Below are positions 52,749-62,274 of a stretch of DNA of 64,000 nt, piece after piece (position 1 is the first letter of the stretch; every line of letters begins with the position of its first letter). Position numbers and translations under genes: made by a program. The notes under the pieces were generated by a model. The model made no database searches. It worked only from the letters and a program-made list of their open reading frames with translations, and was not told the DNA's origin. Location: the NCBI RefSeq assembly GCF_026965555.1, contig NZ_CP114040.1:2108001-2172000 (forward strand), in the 5' to 3' direction. Source of the stretch: Nannocystis punicea (lineage in GTDB: Bacteria > Myxococcota_A > Polyangia > Nannocystales > Nannocystaceae).

Positions 52749-52834
52749 ATGGCGGACAGGACAGGTCCGAAGAGAAAGGGCGTCAAGGACATGGCGCGAA
52801 AGACAGGTTCGAAGGGCAAGGGCGGCGCGGACAG
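52749..52834. repeat. 14-nt phased palindrome chain, six units, coding
   Basis: Units start at 52749, 52763, 52777, 52791, 52805 and 52819 with loops GACA, GAAG, TCAA, CGAA, GAAG and GCGC. Three units equal 42 bases, or 14 codons, so the chain is read as a 14-residue repeat. Confidence 0.85.
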
Positions 52835-53378
52835 CCTCGAGGGGCTCGTCTACGGGCTCGTGGCGGTCGCGGCCGAGCGCGACCTCGGGGCGGTCTACGG
52901 GGCCGTGCCAGGGGCAGCGCTCGATGAGCTGACTGCGGCGCTCGCTCCAGCGGTCCAGTTCGCGCCGCCGCCGAGCTGGCGCGCGTTCATGGGGTCGTTC
53001 GGCTCGCTGCGGGTGCTCGACGCGGCCGGCGAGGTGGCAGGGTTCTGCGTCTACACCCCGCGCGAGGCGGCCGCACACACGCGCGAGCACGTGCGCGTGG
53101 GGCCGGGCGCGCTGTGGGTCGACGGCGACGGCCGCGAGCACGCGATCACGACCGACCATCTGGTCGCGTTCGCCGACGCCGGCGGCGGGGGGCAATGGTG
53201 CTTCGACACCAGCGCGCCCGGCCCGGAGTACCCCGTGTGTCGCCACCAGGCCGACGAGCCGCGGTTCGCCCGCGAGCGCGAGGGCGGGGGACGGGTGTCG
53301 GCCGAGGCGCACGAATACGCCGACTTCGCGGCGTGGCTGCGCGCGCAGATCGACGAGTTCATCCGCGAGGCGTCCTAG
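52749..53378 (+). CDS. SMI1/KNR4-family protein with repeat-made N-terminus
   Basis: The 209-residue protein has an SMI1/KNR4 (SUKH-like) domain from ~30 (FAPPPSWRAFMGSFGSLRVL, HLVAFADAGGGGQWCFDTSA, PVCRHQADEPRFARE, EYADFAAWLRAQIDEF). SUKH proteins often act as immunity proteins to polymorphic toxins or as protein-binding adaptors. The first 28 residues are two copies of a 14-residue repeat (MADRTGPKRKGVKD, MARKTGSKGKGGAD), fully encoded by six units of the 14-nt chain. The real start may be the second Met (52791). No toxin gene is adjacent. Confidence 0.85.
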   Translation: MADRTGPKRKGVKDMARKTGSKGKGGADSLEGLVYGLVAVAAERDLGAVYGAVPGAALDELTAALAPAVQFAPPPSWRAFMGSFGSLRVLDAAGEVAGFCVYTPREAAAHTREHVRVGPGALWVDGDGREHAITTDHLVAFADAGGGGQWCFDTSAPGPEYPVCRHQADEPRFAREREGGGRVSAEAHEYADFAAWLRAQIDEFIREAS

Positions 53379-53570
53379 CGAATACCGGGTCAGGTACGTA
53401 GACAGTCGTTTGACGTCCCCGGTGCCCAGCCTGTCGAGCCAAGCGGCGGGCTCGTCGGTGACGGCGAGGGCCAATAGCGCGGTCTCATTCGCTACCGGGA
53501 GAGGGCGTCACGTCGGGCCGTCACAGCCGCGGCCCGCGCCGGACTCGTGCGGTCCGATGGTTCGTCGGGC

Positions 53571-55858
53571 TCATGGGAGAGCCGACGAGCGGCGGCGACG
53601 GCGGGCGAGGCCGGCGAGCGCGAGCAGCAGGAGGGGGCTCGTGTCGCGCTGCGAATTGTTCGTGCAGGCGCAACCATCGCTCGTGTTGGGGTCGCCGGTG
53701 CCGGCGGGATCGGTGGACGAGCTGCTGCCGGCGCTGGTGTCCGAGGTGTCGACCGGACCCTGGGTGGTCGGCGGGCCGTCGCCGGTGGGGACGACGGTGG
53801 TGGCGGTCGTCGAGGTGGTGGAGGTGGTGGAGGTGGTGCTGGTCGGGTCGAGCGAGGTGGAGGTCGAGGTGGTGCCGGTGAGCGCGTCGGTGGTCGAGGT
53901 CGTCGTGGTGGTCGAGGTCGAGGCCGCGTCGGTGGTGGTGTCGTCCGACGTCGAGGTGTCGCCGGTGGTGGTGTCGTCACCCGTGGTGGTGTCGTCGCCG
54001 GTCGTCTCGACGGGCGGCTCGAGAAAGCAGTTGGGCCTGCAGCCGTCGTCCCAGTTGTCGTTGCCGTCGTCGCACTGTTCGTCGAGGTCGACGATGCCGT
54101 CGCCGCAGTGGCTGGCCTGAAGGCACGCGCGGGTGTCGCAGCACGGGTCGGCGGGCAGCGGGTCGGCGATCGCGGCCAGGGCGAGCTCGAGCTGCGCCTG
54201 GTTCTTGGCCATGATCTGCGGGTGGAGGCCGCCCGAGCCCCAGCCCGCCATCGCCGCCAGCTGGGCGGTGGTCTGCGGGGTGGTGACGAGGTCGCCGAAG
54301 CCGATCACTCGAGTGGTGACGCCGGCGGCGTGCATCGCCTCGAGCGGGGCCTGCACGGCGGCGTCGCTCGAGTTGTAGGCGCCGTCGACGATGAGGATGT
54401 TGATGAACGGCGTCGCGTCGGTGCACGGCATCGCCGGGTCGGCGAGGCAGGCGGCCTTGTAGGTGGCGAGGTGGTCCTGCACGAGCTGCAGGCCGAGGTG
54501 GAGGTACATGCCGGAGCCGGTGCACGCCATGGGGTTGTTCGGGTGCAGGTCGCAGCGCGGCATGTGGCTGACGACCGGTTCTGCGAACGGCGGGTCGGCC
54601 TGGTCGCCATCTTTAAAGGTCCAGGTGATGGGCGGGCCGCCCCATGGATCGGTGCACCCTGGGAGCTCACAAGAAGTCTCGGGATCGAGGGCCCAGGCGA
54701 AGTGCGGCTTGTGACACAGGCCGTAGTCGACGAGCAGCTGCTGTTCGCCGGGGGCTGGCTGATCGTGGCCGAACACGGCCAGGCCGAACAGCGTGAAGGA
54801 CTCGCGCGTGCTGGCGAGGGTGGGTAACTCGAAGAGCGGGGTGGGAGCGCCGGCCAGGGCGTCGCGGATCAAGTCCCACGAGGTCATGCCCATGGGACCG
54901 GCCAGGGTGCCGCCCTGGATGTTGAGCATCGAAGAGGAGGCGTCGAGCAGGACCATCGCGCGCGCCATGATCGGGCTGCACCGCGGGAGGCGCACGTCCT
55001 CGGTGACGGCGTCGACGACCGCCCCGATCGCGCGCCCCAGGCCGTACGGGTAGAGGCCGAGGCGCGCCGGGCCGGTGCCGCCGGCGACGCCGATGTCGTC
55101 GGCCCACGGCTGATCGGCGGCCTCGCCGAGCGCGAGGACGTATGTCCGAACGGACATATTATTAAAAAGGTCGGCGGCGACGAGGGCGGGGTCGGCGGTC
55201 GGCGGGGCGAGCTCGGTGGTGCCGGACGGATCGGTCCACGGGCCGTCGGTGACGAGCACGATCGCCGCGTCGCGGGTGCCGAGGTCGAGCGGGTGGTCGG
55301 CTGCGGTCTGCTGCAGGTAGGCCTTGGCCTGGGCGAGCGCGCCGGCGGTCCACGACTCGATGCCGCCCGGCTGACCGCCGAGCGGGGGCGGGGTGGAGAG
55401 GAGGGCGGCCTGCAGCGCGTCGCCGTTGCACTGCGAGTAGGCCTTGGCGGGCGCGAGCGGATCGTAAAAACCGATGTCGAGGCGCAGGCCGTCGACCAGG
55501 CCGGAGGCGTCGCCGGCGATCGGCGTGCCCGGGGCGCGGGGTCGGGGTCGTGGCCGTAGCGGAGCACGCCGATCTGCAGTTGATCCGCCAGCAGGCCCTG
55601 GTCGGCCTCGAGGGCGCCGACGAGCTGCTCGACCACGGCCTCCCAGCGGCTGTCGTTGCCGCTGAACGGGCTGTTCATCGATGTCGAGTAGTCGAGCACG
55701 AACAGCACGAGCGGCTTCTTCACCGCGCAGGTGGCCTCGTCGACGCAGGCCGCAGTGGCGCGGCCAGGGGCGGCGAGGAGGGTCAGCCCGGCCGCGAGCA
55801 CCGCTGCCGAACGGAAGACGAACAGTCGCGAAATACTCGGCATGCGGTCGCACTTCAT
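53571..55858 (-). pseudogene. VWA-domain secreted protein, interrupted by a frameshift
   Basis: The start (ATG 55858, GGAGA eight bases upstream) encodes a signal peptide (RSAAVLAAGLTLLAAPGRAT). A von Willebrand A domain with MIDAS DYSTS follows in this frame to about 55535, where the frame breaks in a G/C run (55528-55541). The rest continues in another frame to 53571. It has a second MIDAS (DASSS in VLLDASSSMLNIQGG), a Cys-rich EQCDDGNDNWDDGCRPNCF repeat, a Thr/Ser tether and an end signal (SPLLLLALAGLARRRRR) like MYXO-CTERM. Repaired, it would have about 760 residues. A perfect repeat core lies at 55142-55157. Confidence 0.8.
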
Positions 55859-56067
55859 CGGCGAATCTCCAGCTCCATCCAGGCCTCAGGAGAGCAGGAC
55901 GGCGCGTCGATGTCCAGAGCGACGGGCAAGGGCCCGAGGAGGCGTGGAGGCGAGCGCGTCGCGTCCGATCGAGCAGCTCACGGATTTCGGGGTTCGTAGC
56001 CATACGGGTAGCGACGGACCTCGAGCCGCGAGCCGAGTCCGGACAGACCGGGCGAGTCATGGGCAAG

Positions 56068-56293
56068 ATGTCTGAACGGACATGTTTTTCGGGTCATGTC
56101 CCATCGGCGCGATCACGGGCCGCGCCGGCCAGCCTGAACGGCGAGTGTTCTTCAGGTCATGTCCATCAGCGCGACTGCGAGTCGCGCCGACCAGGGAAGC
56201 CGTGTGTCCTTCAGGTCATGTCCCACCGGCGCGGCGGGCCGCGCCGGTCATGTCCTGAAAGGCATGTTCGAAGAGACATGCCCCATCAGCTAT
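56068..56293. repeat. Cluster of 14-nt phased palindrome chains at the M4 protease stop
   Basis: Chain one starts at 56068 (ATGTCT-GAAC-GGACAT), 56082 and 56096. Three related ~62-bp segments follow (TCAGGTCATGTCCCA-type cores near 56094, 56158, 56217). Chain two starts at 56250, 56264 and 56278 and covers the protease TGA (56288-56286). No gene is seen in 55859-56285. Confidence 0.75.
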
Positions 56294-59200
56294 GTCGCCG
56301 GCGGCGCCGCAGGAGCAGCAGCGGGGCGGCGAGCAGCAGCTGGCGCCAGTCGGCGGGGGCGTCGCTGCGGCAGGTGCAGGTGATGGTGCCGACCTCGCCG
56401 GCGGTGGCGGTGTCGGGGCTCGGGTCGTCGCCGGTGCTGCCGCTGCCCTCGCCGCCGGTCGACGGGCCGCCGGTGGTCGGGTCGTCGGGGCCGGGGCCGG
56501 GGACGCAGGCGAACCCGCCGTCGTCGCTCGCGCCGCAGGACGGGGTCGTCGGCGTGGCCTCGCAGTCGGTGGTGACGAGGCCGTCGTCGGGGTGGCAGAA
56601 CTTGAGGACGTCGCCGTCGCAGGTGCCGCCCTCGCCGATGTCGCCGCACGGGTTGCAGTCGGCGCCGTCGGAGCCCTCGGGGCACAGGTCGGGGACGTCG
56701 CAGCTGCCGTCGTGCTCGTAGGGGCACCAGTCGGCCGGGGCCTCGGGCAGGGCGCCGGAGTCGGGGTCGACGCAGCTGTAGCCGATCTTCGCGTCGACGA
56801 AGCCGCACTCCTTGCCCTCCTTGACGCAGTAGACCTCCTGCGTGACGCCGGTCGAGCCGTCGCAGTAGACGAGCACGTCGCCGACGCACTTGCCGTGGAA
56901 GGTGCTGCCGCCGGGGACGTCCTTGCAGGTCGCCTTGGTGTCGATGTTCTCGGCGCAGTAGGGGTCGACGAGGCAGGCGCGGGTGCCGTCCGACACGCTG
57001 GCGCAGCAGTCGTAGGCGCTCTCGCAGTCGCCGCCGGCCTTGCACTCGTGCGAGCAGAAGCCGGTCGGGGCGTCCTGCTCGGACACGCAGAACGGGTTGT
57101 TCGCGCCGCACTCCTGGTAGCCGTCGGCGTCGCAGGTGGCGGCCGCGCCCTTGCCGTCGGGGTTGAGGCAGTCGTAGCCGACGATCGAGTCGAACTCGCC
57201 GCACACAAGGCCGTCGCCGGCGCAGTCGATGCTGACGATCTCGTCGTCGGGCACGCCGACCTGGCAGTAGACGAGGGTGTCGCCGTCGCAGCGGCCGAAG
57301 AACGACTCGTTGCCGCAGGTGCCGGCGATGACGACGCAGTTGCCGAGGCCGTCGTCCTCGAAGTTGTCGTTGCAGGCGCAGGTGTAGTCGGCCTGGTTCA
57401 TCGGGTCGGCCCACTCGGGGTGCGCGTTCTCGGGGCAGTCGCTCTCGACCGGCTCGCACTTGCCGTCGGGAGCGTTGGGCGCGCCCTCGAAGCCGGGGTC
57501 GCACACGCACTGCTTCTTGGCCGCGTCCCAGCCGGAGTTCAGCGGGCAGCCGTTCTCCGCGGCGACGCACTGGCTGCCGTCCTGGTTGGGCTTGAAGCCG
57601 TCCTGGCACAGGCACAGGCCGTTGGCCTCGATCGCGTTGGCGGGGCACTCGACGCCGCCGAGCGCGACGCAGGCGGTGCCGTCGCCGCTGGGGACGAAGC
57701 CGGGGTCGCAGTAACACAGGCCGTCCTTCTCGGAGGCGTCGTCGGGGCAGCCGTCCATCGGCACGTCGCTGGCCGCGAGCACGCCGACCTCGACCCACGC
57801 CTCGGCGGTGGCGGTGCAGTCGCCGCCTTGCGCCTGGCCGAGAGCGACGAGCTCCTTGCAGGCGGCGACTGTCCCTTGAGCCATGTCGACGAAGCTGGCC
57901 TGGCTGCCGATGTGGCCCTTGTAGAGGGTGCGGTACCAGACCTTCTCGAGCAGCTCCCTGCTGCGGGCGGTGGCGAGGAGGTAGGCGGCGTGGTTGGGGA
58001 TCCCGCTGTTGATGTGGACGCCGCCGTAGTCGTCGACGCCCTTGTACAGGTCGCTCATGTGCTTGGGCTGCTGGCCGAGCCCGGGGTCGATGAAGCTGCG
58101 CGCGAACGGGGCGCCGAAGCCGGGGCCGACGACGTCCTCGCCGAGGGTCCAGTCGTCGCGGTCGATCATCATCGCCATGACGTCGGCGAAGCTCTCGTTC
58201 AACGCGCCCGGCTGGTTCTGATAGACGAGGTTGGCGGTGCCGGTGATGACGGCGTGGCTGTACTCGTGGGCCGAGACGTCGAGCGAGCGCGTGAACTCCT
58301 TGAAGAGCCACTTGTCGCCGTCGCCGATCGCCATGAGCTTGTTGTACGGGTCCCAGAAGGCGTTGTTGAAGGCCTGGCCGAAGTGAATGACCTGCTCGAC
58401 CGCGGCGCCCTTGCCGTCCCACGAGTTGCGCCCGTGGGTGGCCTGGTAGTAGTCGATGACCTTCTGCATGTGGGCGTGCGCGGTCGCCTCGGCGGCGGTC
58501 CACGCGGTCTTGGTCTTGCTGGTCGCCAGCGCGGCGCTGGCCGGCGACTGGCTGTTGCCGCCGTCGAGGGTCTGCAGGGTGGCCGCGGCGAGGCCCTTGC
58601 TGCGGTCGTAGAGGCCGTACTCGTTCTTGTCCTGGTAGAGCGACAGGCGCAGGGTGACCTGCTTGCCGAAGTGGTCGGTCGCGGTGCCGGTGGTCGGCGT
58701 GACAGTCTCGGTGGTGACGAGCGGATGCCGCGCGAGGACGTGGCCCGCCTCGGCGTCGACGTAGGTGACGAAGTGCTGATAGGAGCCGTCGGGCAGGTCG
58801 ACGGTCTGGATCACGCGCCAGGCGAGGACGCCCCCGCGGTCGTGGCTCTGCGGCCAGACGCCGAGCTCGGCGGGGCCGCGATCGACCGCGCGGCGATCGA
58901 TCGCCTCGGGACCGTTGGCCCGGCGAGCGCGGGCGCGGGCGGCGTCGGCCCCGAACTTGACGACGAGCGGCGGGTCGAGGCGGCCGAGGTTCTGCGCGGC
59001 GATCGAGGTGAGGGCGCCGTCCTGGTCGAAGTGGGCCTTGACCTCGGCGCCCCACACCGGGAGGCCGCGGAAGCGGACGTCGTAGTGCAGCGCGAGGTCG
59101 CCGAGGTCGCCGGCGATCACCCGCGACCGCGCGAGCTCGACGGCCCCCGGCGCGGCGGCGAGGCCGAGGACGTCGCGGTGCTCGGCGAGCATGGCCTCGC

Positions 59201-59549
59201 CCGCGTGCACGCCGGCGCCGTGCGGGTTGGCGACGCGGCCGTCGAACCGCCGCAGGGTGCCGTGCGCCGGATCGAGGCGGACTTGCGCCGGTTCGCTCGA
59301 GCGCGCGGCGAGGTCGACCAGAGCGTCGCGCACGAACGGCGCCGGCGCGGCGGCCTTGCCCGCCTGCGCGAGGGTCAACGGCCGCGGTCGCGCGGCCGGG
59401 TGATCCGCGGCGACGACGCGCGCGAGCGGCTTGCCGAGGGTCTTGTTGCCGGCGGCGCTGCGCTTGCCGGTCGGCTCGGCGGCGCCGGCCAGCGGGATCA
59501 TCGCGAGGGACACGAGCGAGGCGGTGAACAGCGAGAGACGACGCTTCAT
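56286..59549 (-). CDS. Secreted M4 (thermolysin-like) metalloprotease with Cys-rich modules
   Basis: The 1087-residue protease has a signal peptide (MKRRLSLFTASLVSLAMIPL), an FTP/PepSY-type propeptide (~80-290) and a catalytic domain with zinc motif HEYSH (428-432), NESFADVMAMM (third ligand Glu) and HINSGIPNHAAYLL (active-site His). Residues ~640-990 are repeated Cys-rich EGF/DUF-type modules (CPDDASEKDGLCYCDPGFVP, CPANAIEANGLCLCQDG). The tail is a Gly/Ser/Thr tether, then a hydrophobic segment (WRQLLLAAPLLLL) and RRRRRHS, like MYXO-CTERM. It is a surface or secreted protease likely to act on extracellular protein. Confidence 0.93.
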   Translation of the reverse strand: MKRRLSLFTASLVSLAMIPLAGAAEPTGKRSAAGNKTLGKPLARVVAADHPAARPRPLTLAQAGKAAAPAPFVRDALVDLAARSSEPAQVRLDPAHGTLRRFDGRVANPHGAGVHAGEAMLAEHRDVLGLAAAPGAVELARSRVIAGDLGDLALHYDVRFRGLPVWGAEVKAHFDQDGALTSIAAQNLGRLDPPLVVKFGADAARARARRANGPEAIDRRAVDRGPAELGVWPQSHDRGGVLAWRVIQTVDLPDGSYQHFVTYVDAEAGHVLARHPLVTTETVTPTTGTATDHFGKQVTLRLSLYQDKNEYGLYDRSKGLAAATLQTLDGGNSQSPASAALATSKTKTAWTAAEATAHAHMQKVIDYYQATHGRNSWDGKGAAVEQVIHFGQAFNNAFWDPYNKLMAIGDGDKWLFKEFTRSLDVSAHEYSHAVITGTANLVYQNQPGALNESFADVMAMMIDRDDWTLGEDVVGPGFGAPFARSFIDPGLGQQPKHMSDLYKGVDDYGGVHINSGIPNHAAYLLATARSRELLEKVWYRTLYKGHIGSQASFVDMAQGTVAACKELVALGQAQGGDCTATAEAWVEVGVLAASDVPMDGCPDDASEKDGLCYCDPGFVPSGDGTACVALGGVECPANAIEANGLCLCQDGFKPNQDGSQCVAAENGCPLNSGWDAAKKQCVCDPGFEGAPNAPDGKCEPVESDCPENAHPEWADPMNQADYTCACNDNFEDDGLGNCVVIAGTCGNESFFGRCDGDTLVYCQVGVPDDEIVSIDCAGDGLVCGEFDSIVGYDCLNPDGKGAAATCDADGYQECGANNPFCVSEQDAPTGFCSHECKAGGDCESAYDCCASVSDGTRACLVDPYCAENIDTKATCKDVPGGSTFHGKCVGDVLVYCDGSTGVTQEVYCVKEGKECGFVDAKIGYSCVDPDSGALPEAPADWCPYEHDGSCDVPDLCPEGSDGADCNPCGDIGEGGTCDGDVLKFCHPDDGLVTTDCEATPTTPSCGASDDGGFACVPGPGPDDPTTGGPSTGGEGSGSTGDDPSPDTATAGEVGTITCTCRSDAPADWRQLLLAAPLLLLRRRRRHS

Positions 59550-59640
59550 ACGGCGCGGCGAGGATACCTTGACGATCGCCGGCTCGCGGGGCGAATCTTC
59601 GCGGGTGCGCGTCACGACGTCGTCGAGTTCTGGAGCGAAG

Positions 59641-61749
59641 GTGATCTGCGCGGCCATCGGGGTCGCGATCCTGCTCGGCGGCGCGAGGCCGGCGTGGGCC
59701 GAGCCGCCGCCCGCGGAGGCCCCCGCGACGCCGACGCTGCAGGCGGTGTCACCGGGCGAGTTCGGGGCCGGCGCGACGATCACGATCACCGGCTCGAACT
59801 TCGCCGAGGGCGACGTGGTGATGATCGACGCGATCACGCTCGAGGCCGTGACGATCGCGGCCGGCTCGATCACCGCGACGGTGCCGCTCAAGACCAAGAG
59901 CGCGAAGAAGCTGATCCTCAAGCGCAACAAGAAGAAGGTCGCGGAGCTGGCGATCGCGGGCTTCGTCAAGGCGCCGACGCTGACCTCCGCGTCGCCGACG
60001 TTCGCGGCGCCCGGCGAGGTCGTCACGCTCAAGGGCAAGAACCTCGATCGCGTGACGACGCTGACGCTCGCCGGCGCGCCGGTGAAGGTCGACGAGCTCG
60101 GGGCGACGTCGCTCCGCTTCACCGCGCCGGCGGGGACCACCGGGCCGCTGGCGGTGAAGAGCGTGGGCGGCGAGGCGGCGCTGAAGAAGGACTACGAGAT
60201 CTTCTACGCCCCGGCGCTGACTGCGGTCAGCCCGACGGCGGCGTTCGAGGGCGACAGCGTGACGCTCACCGGCGCCCACCTCGGGGCGGCCAAGTTCAAG
60301 CTCGGCAGCAAGCCGCTCAAGGCCGGGGAGCAGGCCGACACCAAGGCGACCGTGACGATCGCCAAGGGCGCCAAGTCCGGCGACCTCAAGGCCGAGGCGC
60401 GCAAGAAGGGCTCGGCGGTGGCGTTCACGGTCCACCCGACGCCGCTGCTGACGACGGTGCCCAAGGAGGTCGGCGCGCCGGGGACGCTCAAGGTCAGCGG
60501 CAAGAACCTCGACGCGGTGGCGACCTGGCGCCTGGGACAGGTGACGCTGGTGCCCGAGGCGCCGGCCGGCAAGTCGAAGGTGGCGCTGACGCTGCCCGAC
60601 GACGCGCCGACCGACCAGCCGCTGGTGGCGGTCTCGCAGGGCCGCGAGTTCGCCAGCAAGAAGCCGGTCGCGGTGATCAAGACGCCTGTCGTGGAGGCCA
60701 TGTCCTATTGGCCAGGTCCCGAGGGCAAGGGCGTCGAGGGCGAGATCCGCGGGCGCGAGCTGACCGACAAGACCAAGTTCACCCTGGCCGGCAAGAGCGT
60801 GAAGACCAGCTTCGTCGACCCGACGCGGGTGACGTTCGCGCTGACGAAGGCGCCGAAGGCCGCCGAGCAGGCGCTGCAGGCCAAGACCGGCAAGTACAAG
60901 GGGCCGGCGCTGACGGTCGACGGCGCGGCCGGGGGCTACAGCGCCGGGCCGGCGCGGCTCGGCGAGATCCTCGCGGCCGGCGGGAGCGGTTATTCGCCGG
61001 CCGCGATCGCTGCCGACCTCGAGGTCAGCCGGCGCCAGCCCGACAGCGGGGCCGAGGCCCTCAAGGCGCTCGGCCGCGCCGCGACCGGTCCCGAAGGCCA
61101 GGCGGATGCCGCCGCCGTCGGGCGCCGGCTCGCGCTCGACCTGCGCCGCTTCACCGTCGCCCAGGTGGCCCTGTGTTCGCAGATGACGGCCGGCAAGACG
61201 CAGGCCCAGGCGGAGGCCAACGCGGGCCTCGGCGACGCGCTGCGGGCCAGCCAGAAGCACATGCTCGCGCTCGCGGGGCAGCTGCGCGACCTGTGGTCGG
61301 GCCTGCCGCTGGCGGCGACGGCCGGCGACGCGGGCACGGGGCTGGTCGAGGTCGACGCCGAGGTCGCGGCGGCCACCGCGGCGCGGGTCCAGGTCGAGTC
61401 GGCCTGCAAGAACAAGTTCGTCGCCAGCGGCAAGCTGCTCAGCGAGGCCGGCGCGGTGGCGAAGGTCGACCTGCCCGAGCTGTACGCGGAGGCGATCAAG
61501 GGCGCGTTCGCGGCGGTGCTGGCGGCGGGCAAGACGTGGCCGGCGGTCGAGGGCGAGGTGACGACGCGGCTCGGCGGGCTCGCAGCCGGGCGCAAGAAGC
61601 TGTGGCAGGATGTCCTCAAGGCCAGCAAGCAGGCGGTCGAGGGCGGGGCCGCGGCGACCACCGGCAAGGGCGCGCGCGGCGACAAGCACGTCGAGCCGCA
61701 GGGCAAGCCGAAGACCAACACCGGCAAGGGCAAGGGCAAGGCGGGCTGA
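59641..61749 (+). CDS. Secreted multi-domain IPT/TIG-fold protein
   Basis: GTG 59641 has GGAG five bases upstream and begins a signal peptide (MICAAIGVAILLGGARPAWA). The 702-residue protein has about five IPT/TIG immunoglobulin-like domains in tandem (~30-420), each with the (S)P..(G)(x)(V/T)(T/V)(I/L)(T/K)G(S/K)N(F/L) pattern: TITITGSNFAEGD, VVTLKGKNLDRVT, SVTLTGAHLGAAK, TLKVSGKNLDAVA. The second half is helical and ends in a Lys/Gly-rich tail (GKGARGDKHVEPQGKPK). A repeat chain at 60686-60757 encodes AMSYWPGPEGKGVEGEIRGR. IPT domains mediate binding, and no enzyme domain is visible. Confidence 0.82.
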   Translation: MICAAIGVAILLGGARPAWAEPPPAEAPATPTLQAVSPGEFGAGATITITGSNFAEGDVVMIDAITLEAVTIAAGSITATVPLKTKSAKKLILKRNKKKVAELAIAGFVKAPTLTSASPTFAAPGEVVTLKGKNLDRVTTLTLAGAPVKVDELGATSLRFTAPAGTTGPLAVKSVGGEAALKKDYEIFYAPALTAVSPTAAFEGDSVTLTGAHLGAAKFKLGSKPLKAGEQADTKATVTIAKGAKSGDLKAEARKKGSAVAFTVHPTPLLTTVPKEVGAPGTLKVSGKNLDAVATWRLGQVTLVPEAPAGKSKVALTLPDDAPTDQPLVAVSQGREFASKKPVAVIKTPVVEAMSYWPGPEGKGVEGEIRGRELTDKTKFTLAGKSVKTSFVDPTRVTFALTKAPKAAEQALQAKTGKYKGPALTVDGAAGGYSAGPARLGEILAAGGSGYSPAAIAADLEVSRRQPDSGAEALKALGRAATGPEGQADAAAVGRRLALDLRRFTVAQVALCSQMTAGKTQAQAEANAGLGDALRASQKHMLALAGQLRDLWSGLPLAATAGDAGTGLVEVDAEVAAATAARVQVESACKNKFVASGKLLSEAGAVAKVDLPELYAEAIKGAFAAVLAAGKTWPAVEGEVTTRLGGLAAGRKKLWQDVLKASKQAVEGGAAATTGKGARGDKHVEPQGKPKTNTGKGKGKAG
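60686..60757. repeat. 14-nt phased palindrome chain inside the IPT protein gene
   Basis: Units start at 60686, 60700 (ATGTCC-TATT-GGCCAG), 60714, 60728 and 60742 with loops TGGA, TATT, CGAG, TCGA and CGCG. Confidence 0.7.
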
Positions 61750-61770
61750 GCCGCGCGGAGGCGAGGGTCG

Positions 61771-62274
61771 ATGAGACTTCGGGGCAGGTTCCTTGGGACA
61801 TGTGCTTTGGTGCTGGCGGTCGCCTGCGGCGACGACGGCGACGCGACCACCGAGAGCGGCAGCTCGACGACGATGACGCCGGGCGCCACCCCGGGCGAGG
61901 TCGAGATCGTCGGCCAGGTCGACGTCATCGACCTGTGCGGCACCAACGGCGCGACCGCGGTGTCGTTCCGCGCCACCAAGGTCGGCTGCGAGCAGGCGAA
62001 GCCGGCCCCGTGCACGATCAAGGTCGACCCGTTCGAGGAGGTTGTCGGCGACGCCGCCACCTGTCCCGCGAGCCAGAACGCCGCCGACATGCGCGTGGTC
62101 GTGAAGTCGGCCGGGCGCTGGCAGATCGAGGCCCGCGCGCTCACCGACACCGGCTACGTCGGCCGCTGCTTCGGCCCCGGCACCGAGGAGGTCACTCTGG
62201 TGACGAAGGCCCAGGTCGAGGCCGGCGCGAGCATCCCCGTGAGCCCGCGCGCCGGCCCGTGCCCGTCGCCGTGA
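61771..62274 (+). CDS. Small lipoprotein, unknown function
   Basis: The 167-residue product has a lipoprotein signal (MRLRGRFLGTCALVLAVACG; lipobox AVAC, Cys at ~19) and a short Asp/Ser/Thr tether. The mature part has six Cys residues (VIDLCGTNG, VGCEQAKPAPC, AATCPASQN, GRCFGPG, final GPCPSP), and beta strands such as ADMRVVVKSAGRWQIEARAL suggest an Ig-like fold. The signal peptide is encoded by a 14-nt repeat chain (61772-61829). It follows the IPT protein gene by 21 bases and is probably co-transcribed. No family recognised. Confidence 0.78.
   Translation: MRLRGRFLGTCALVLAVACGDDGDATTESGSSTTMTPGATPGEVEIVGQVDVIDLCGTNGATAVSFRATKVGCEQAKPAPCTIKVDPFEEVVGDAATCPASQNAADMRVVVKSAGRWQIEARALTDTGYVGRCFGPGTEEVTLVTKAQVEAGASIPVSPRAGPCPSP
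61772..61829. repeat. 14-nt phased palindrome chain encoding a signal peptide
   Basis: Units start at 61772 (TGAGAC-TTCG-GGGCAG), 61786 (AGGTTC-CTTG-GGACAT), 61800 (ATGTGC-TTTG-GTGCTG) and 61814. Confidence 0.7.
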
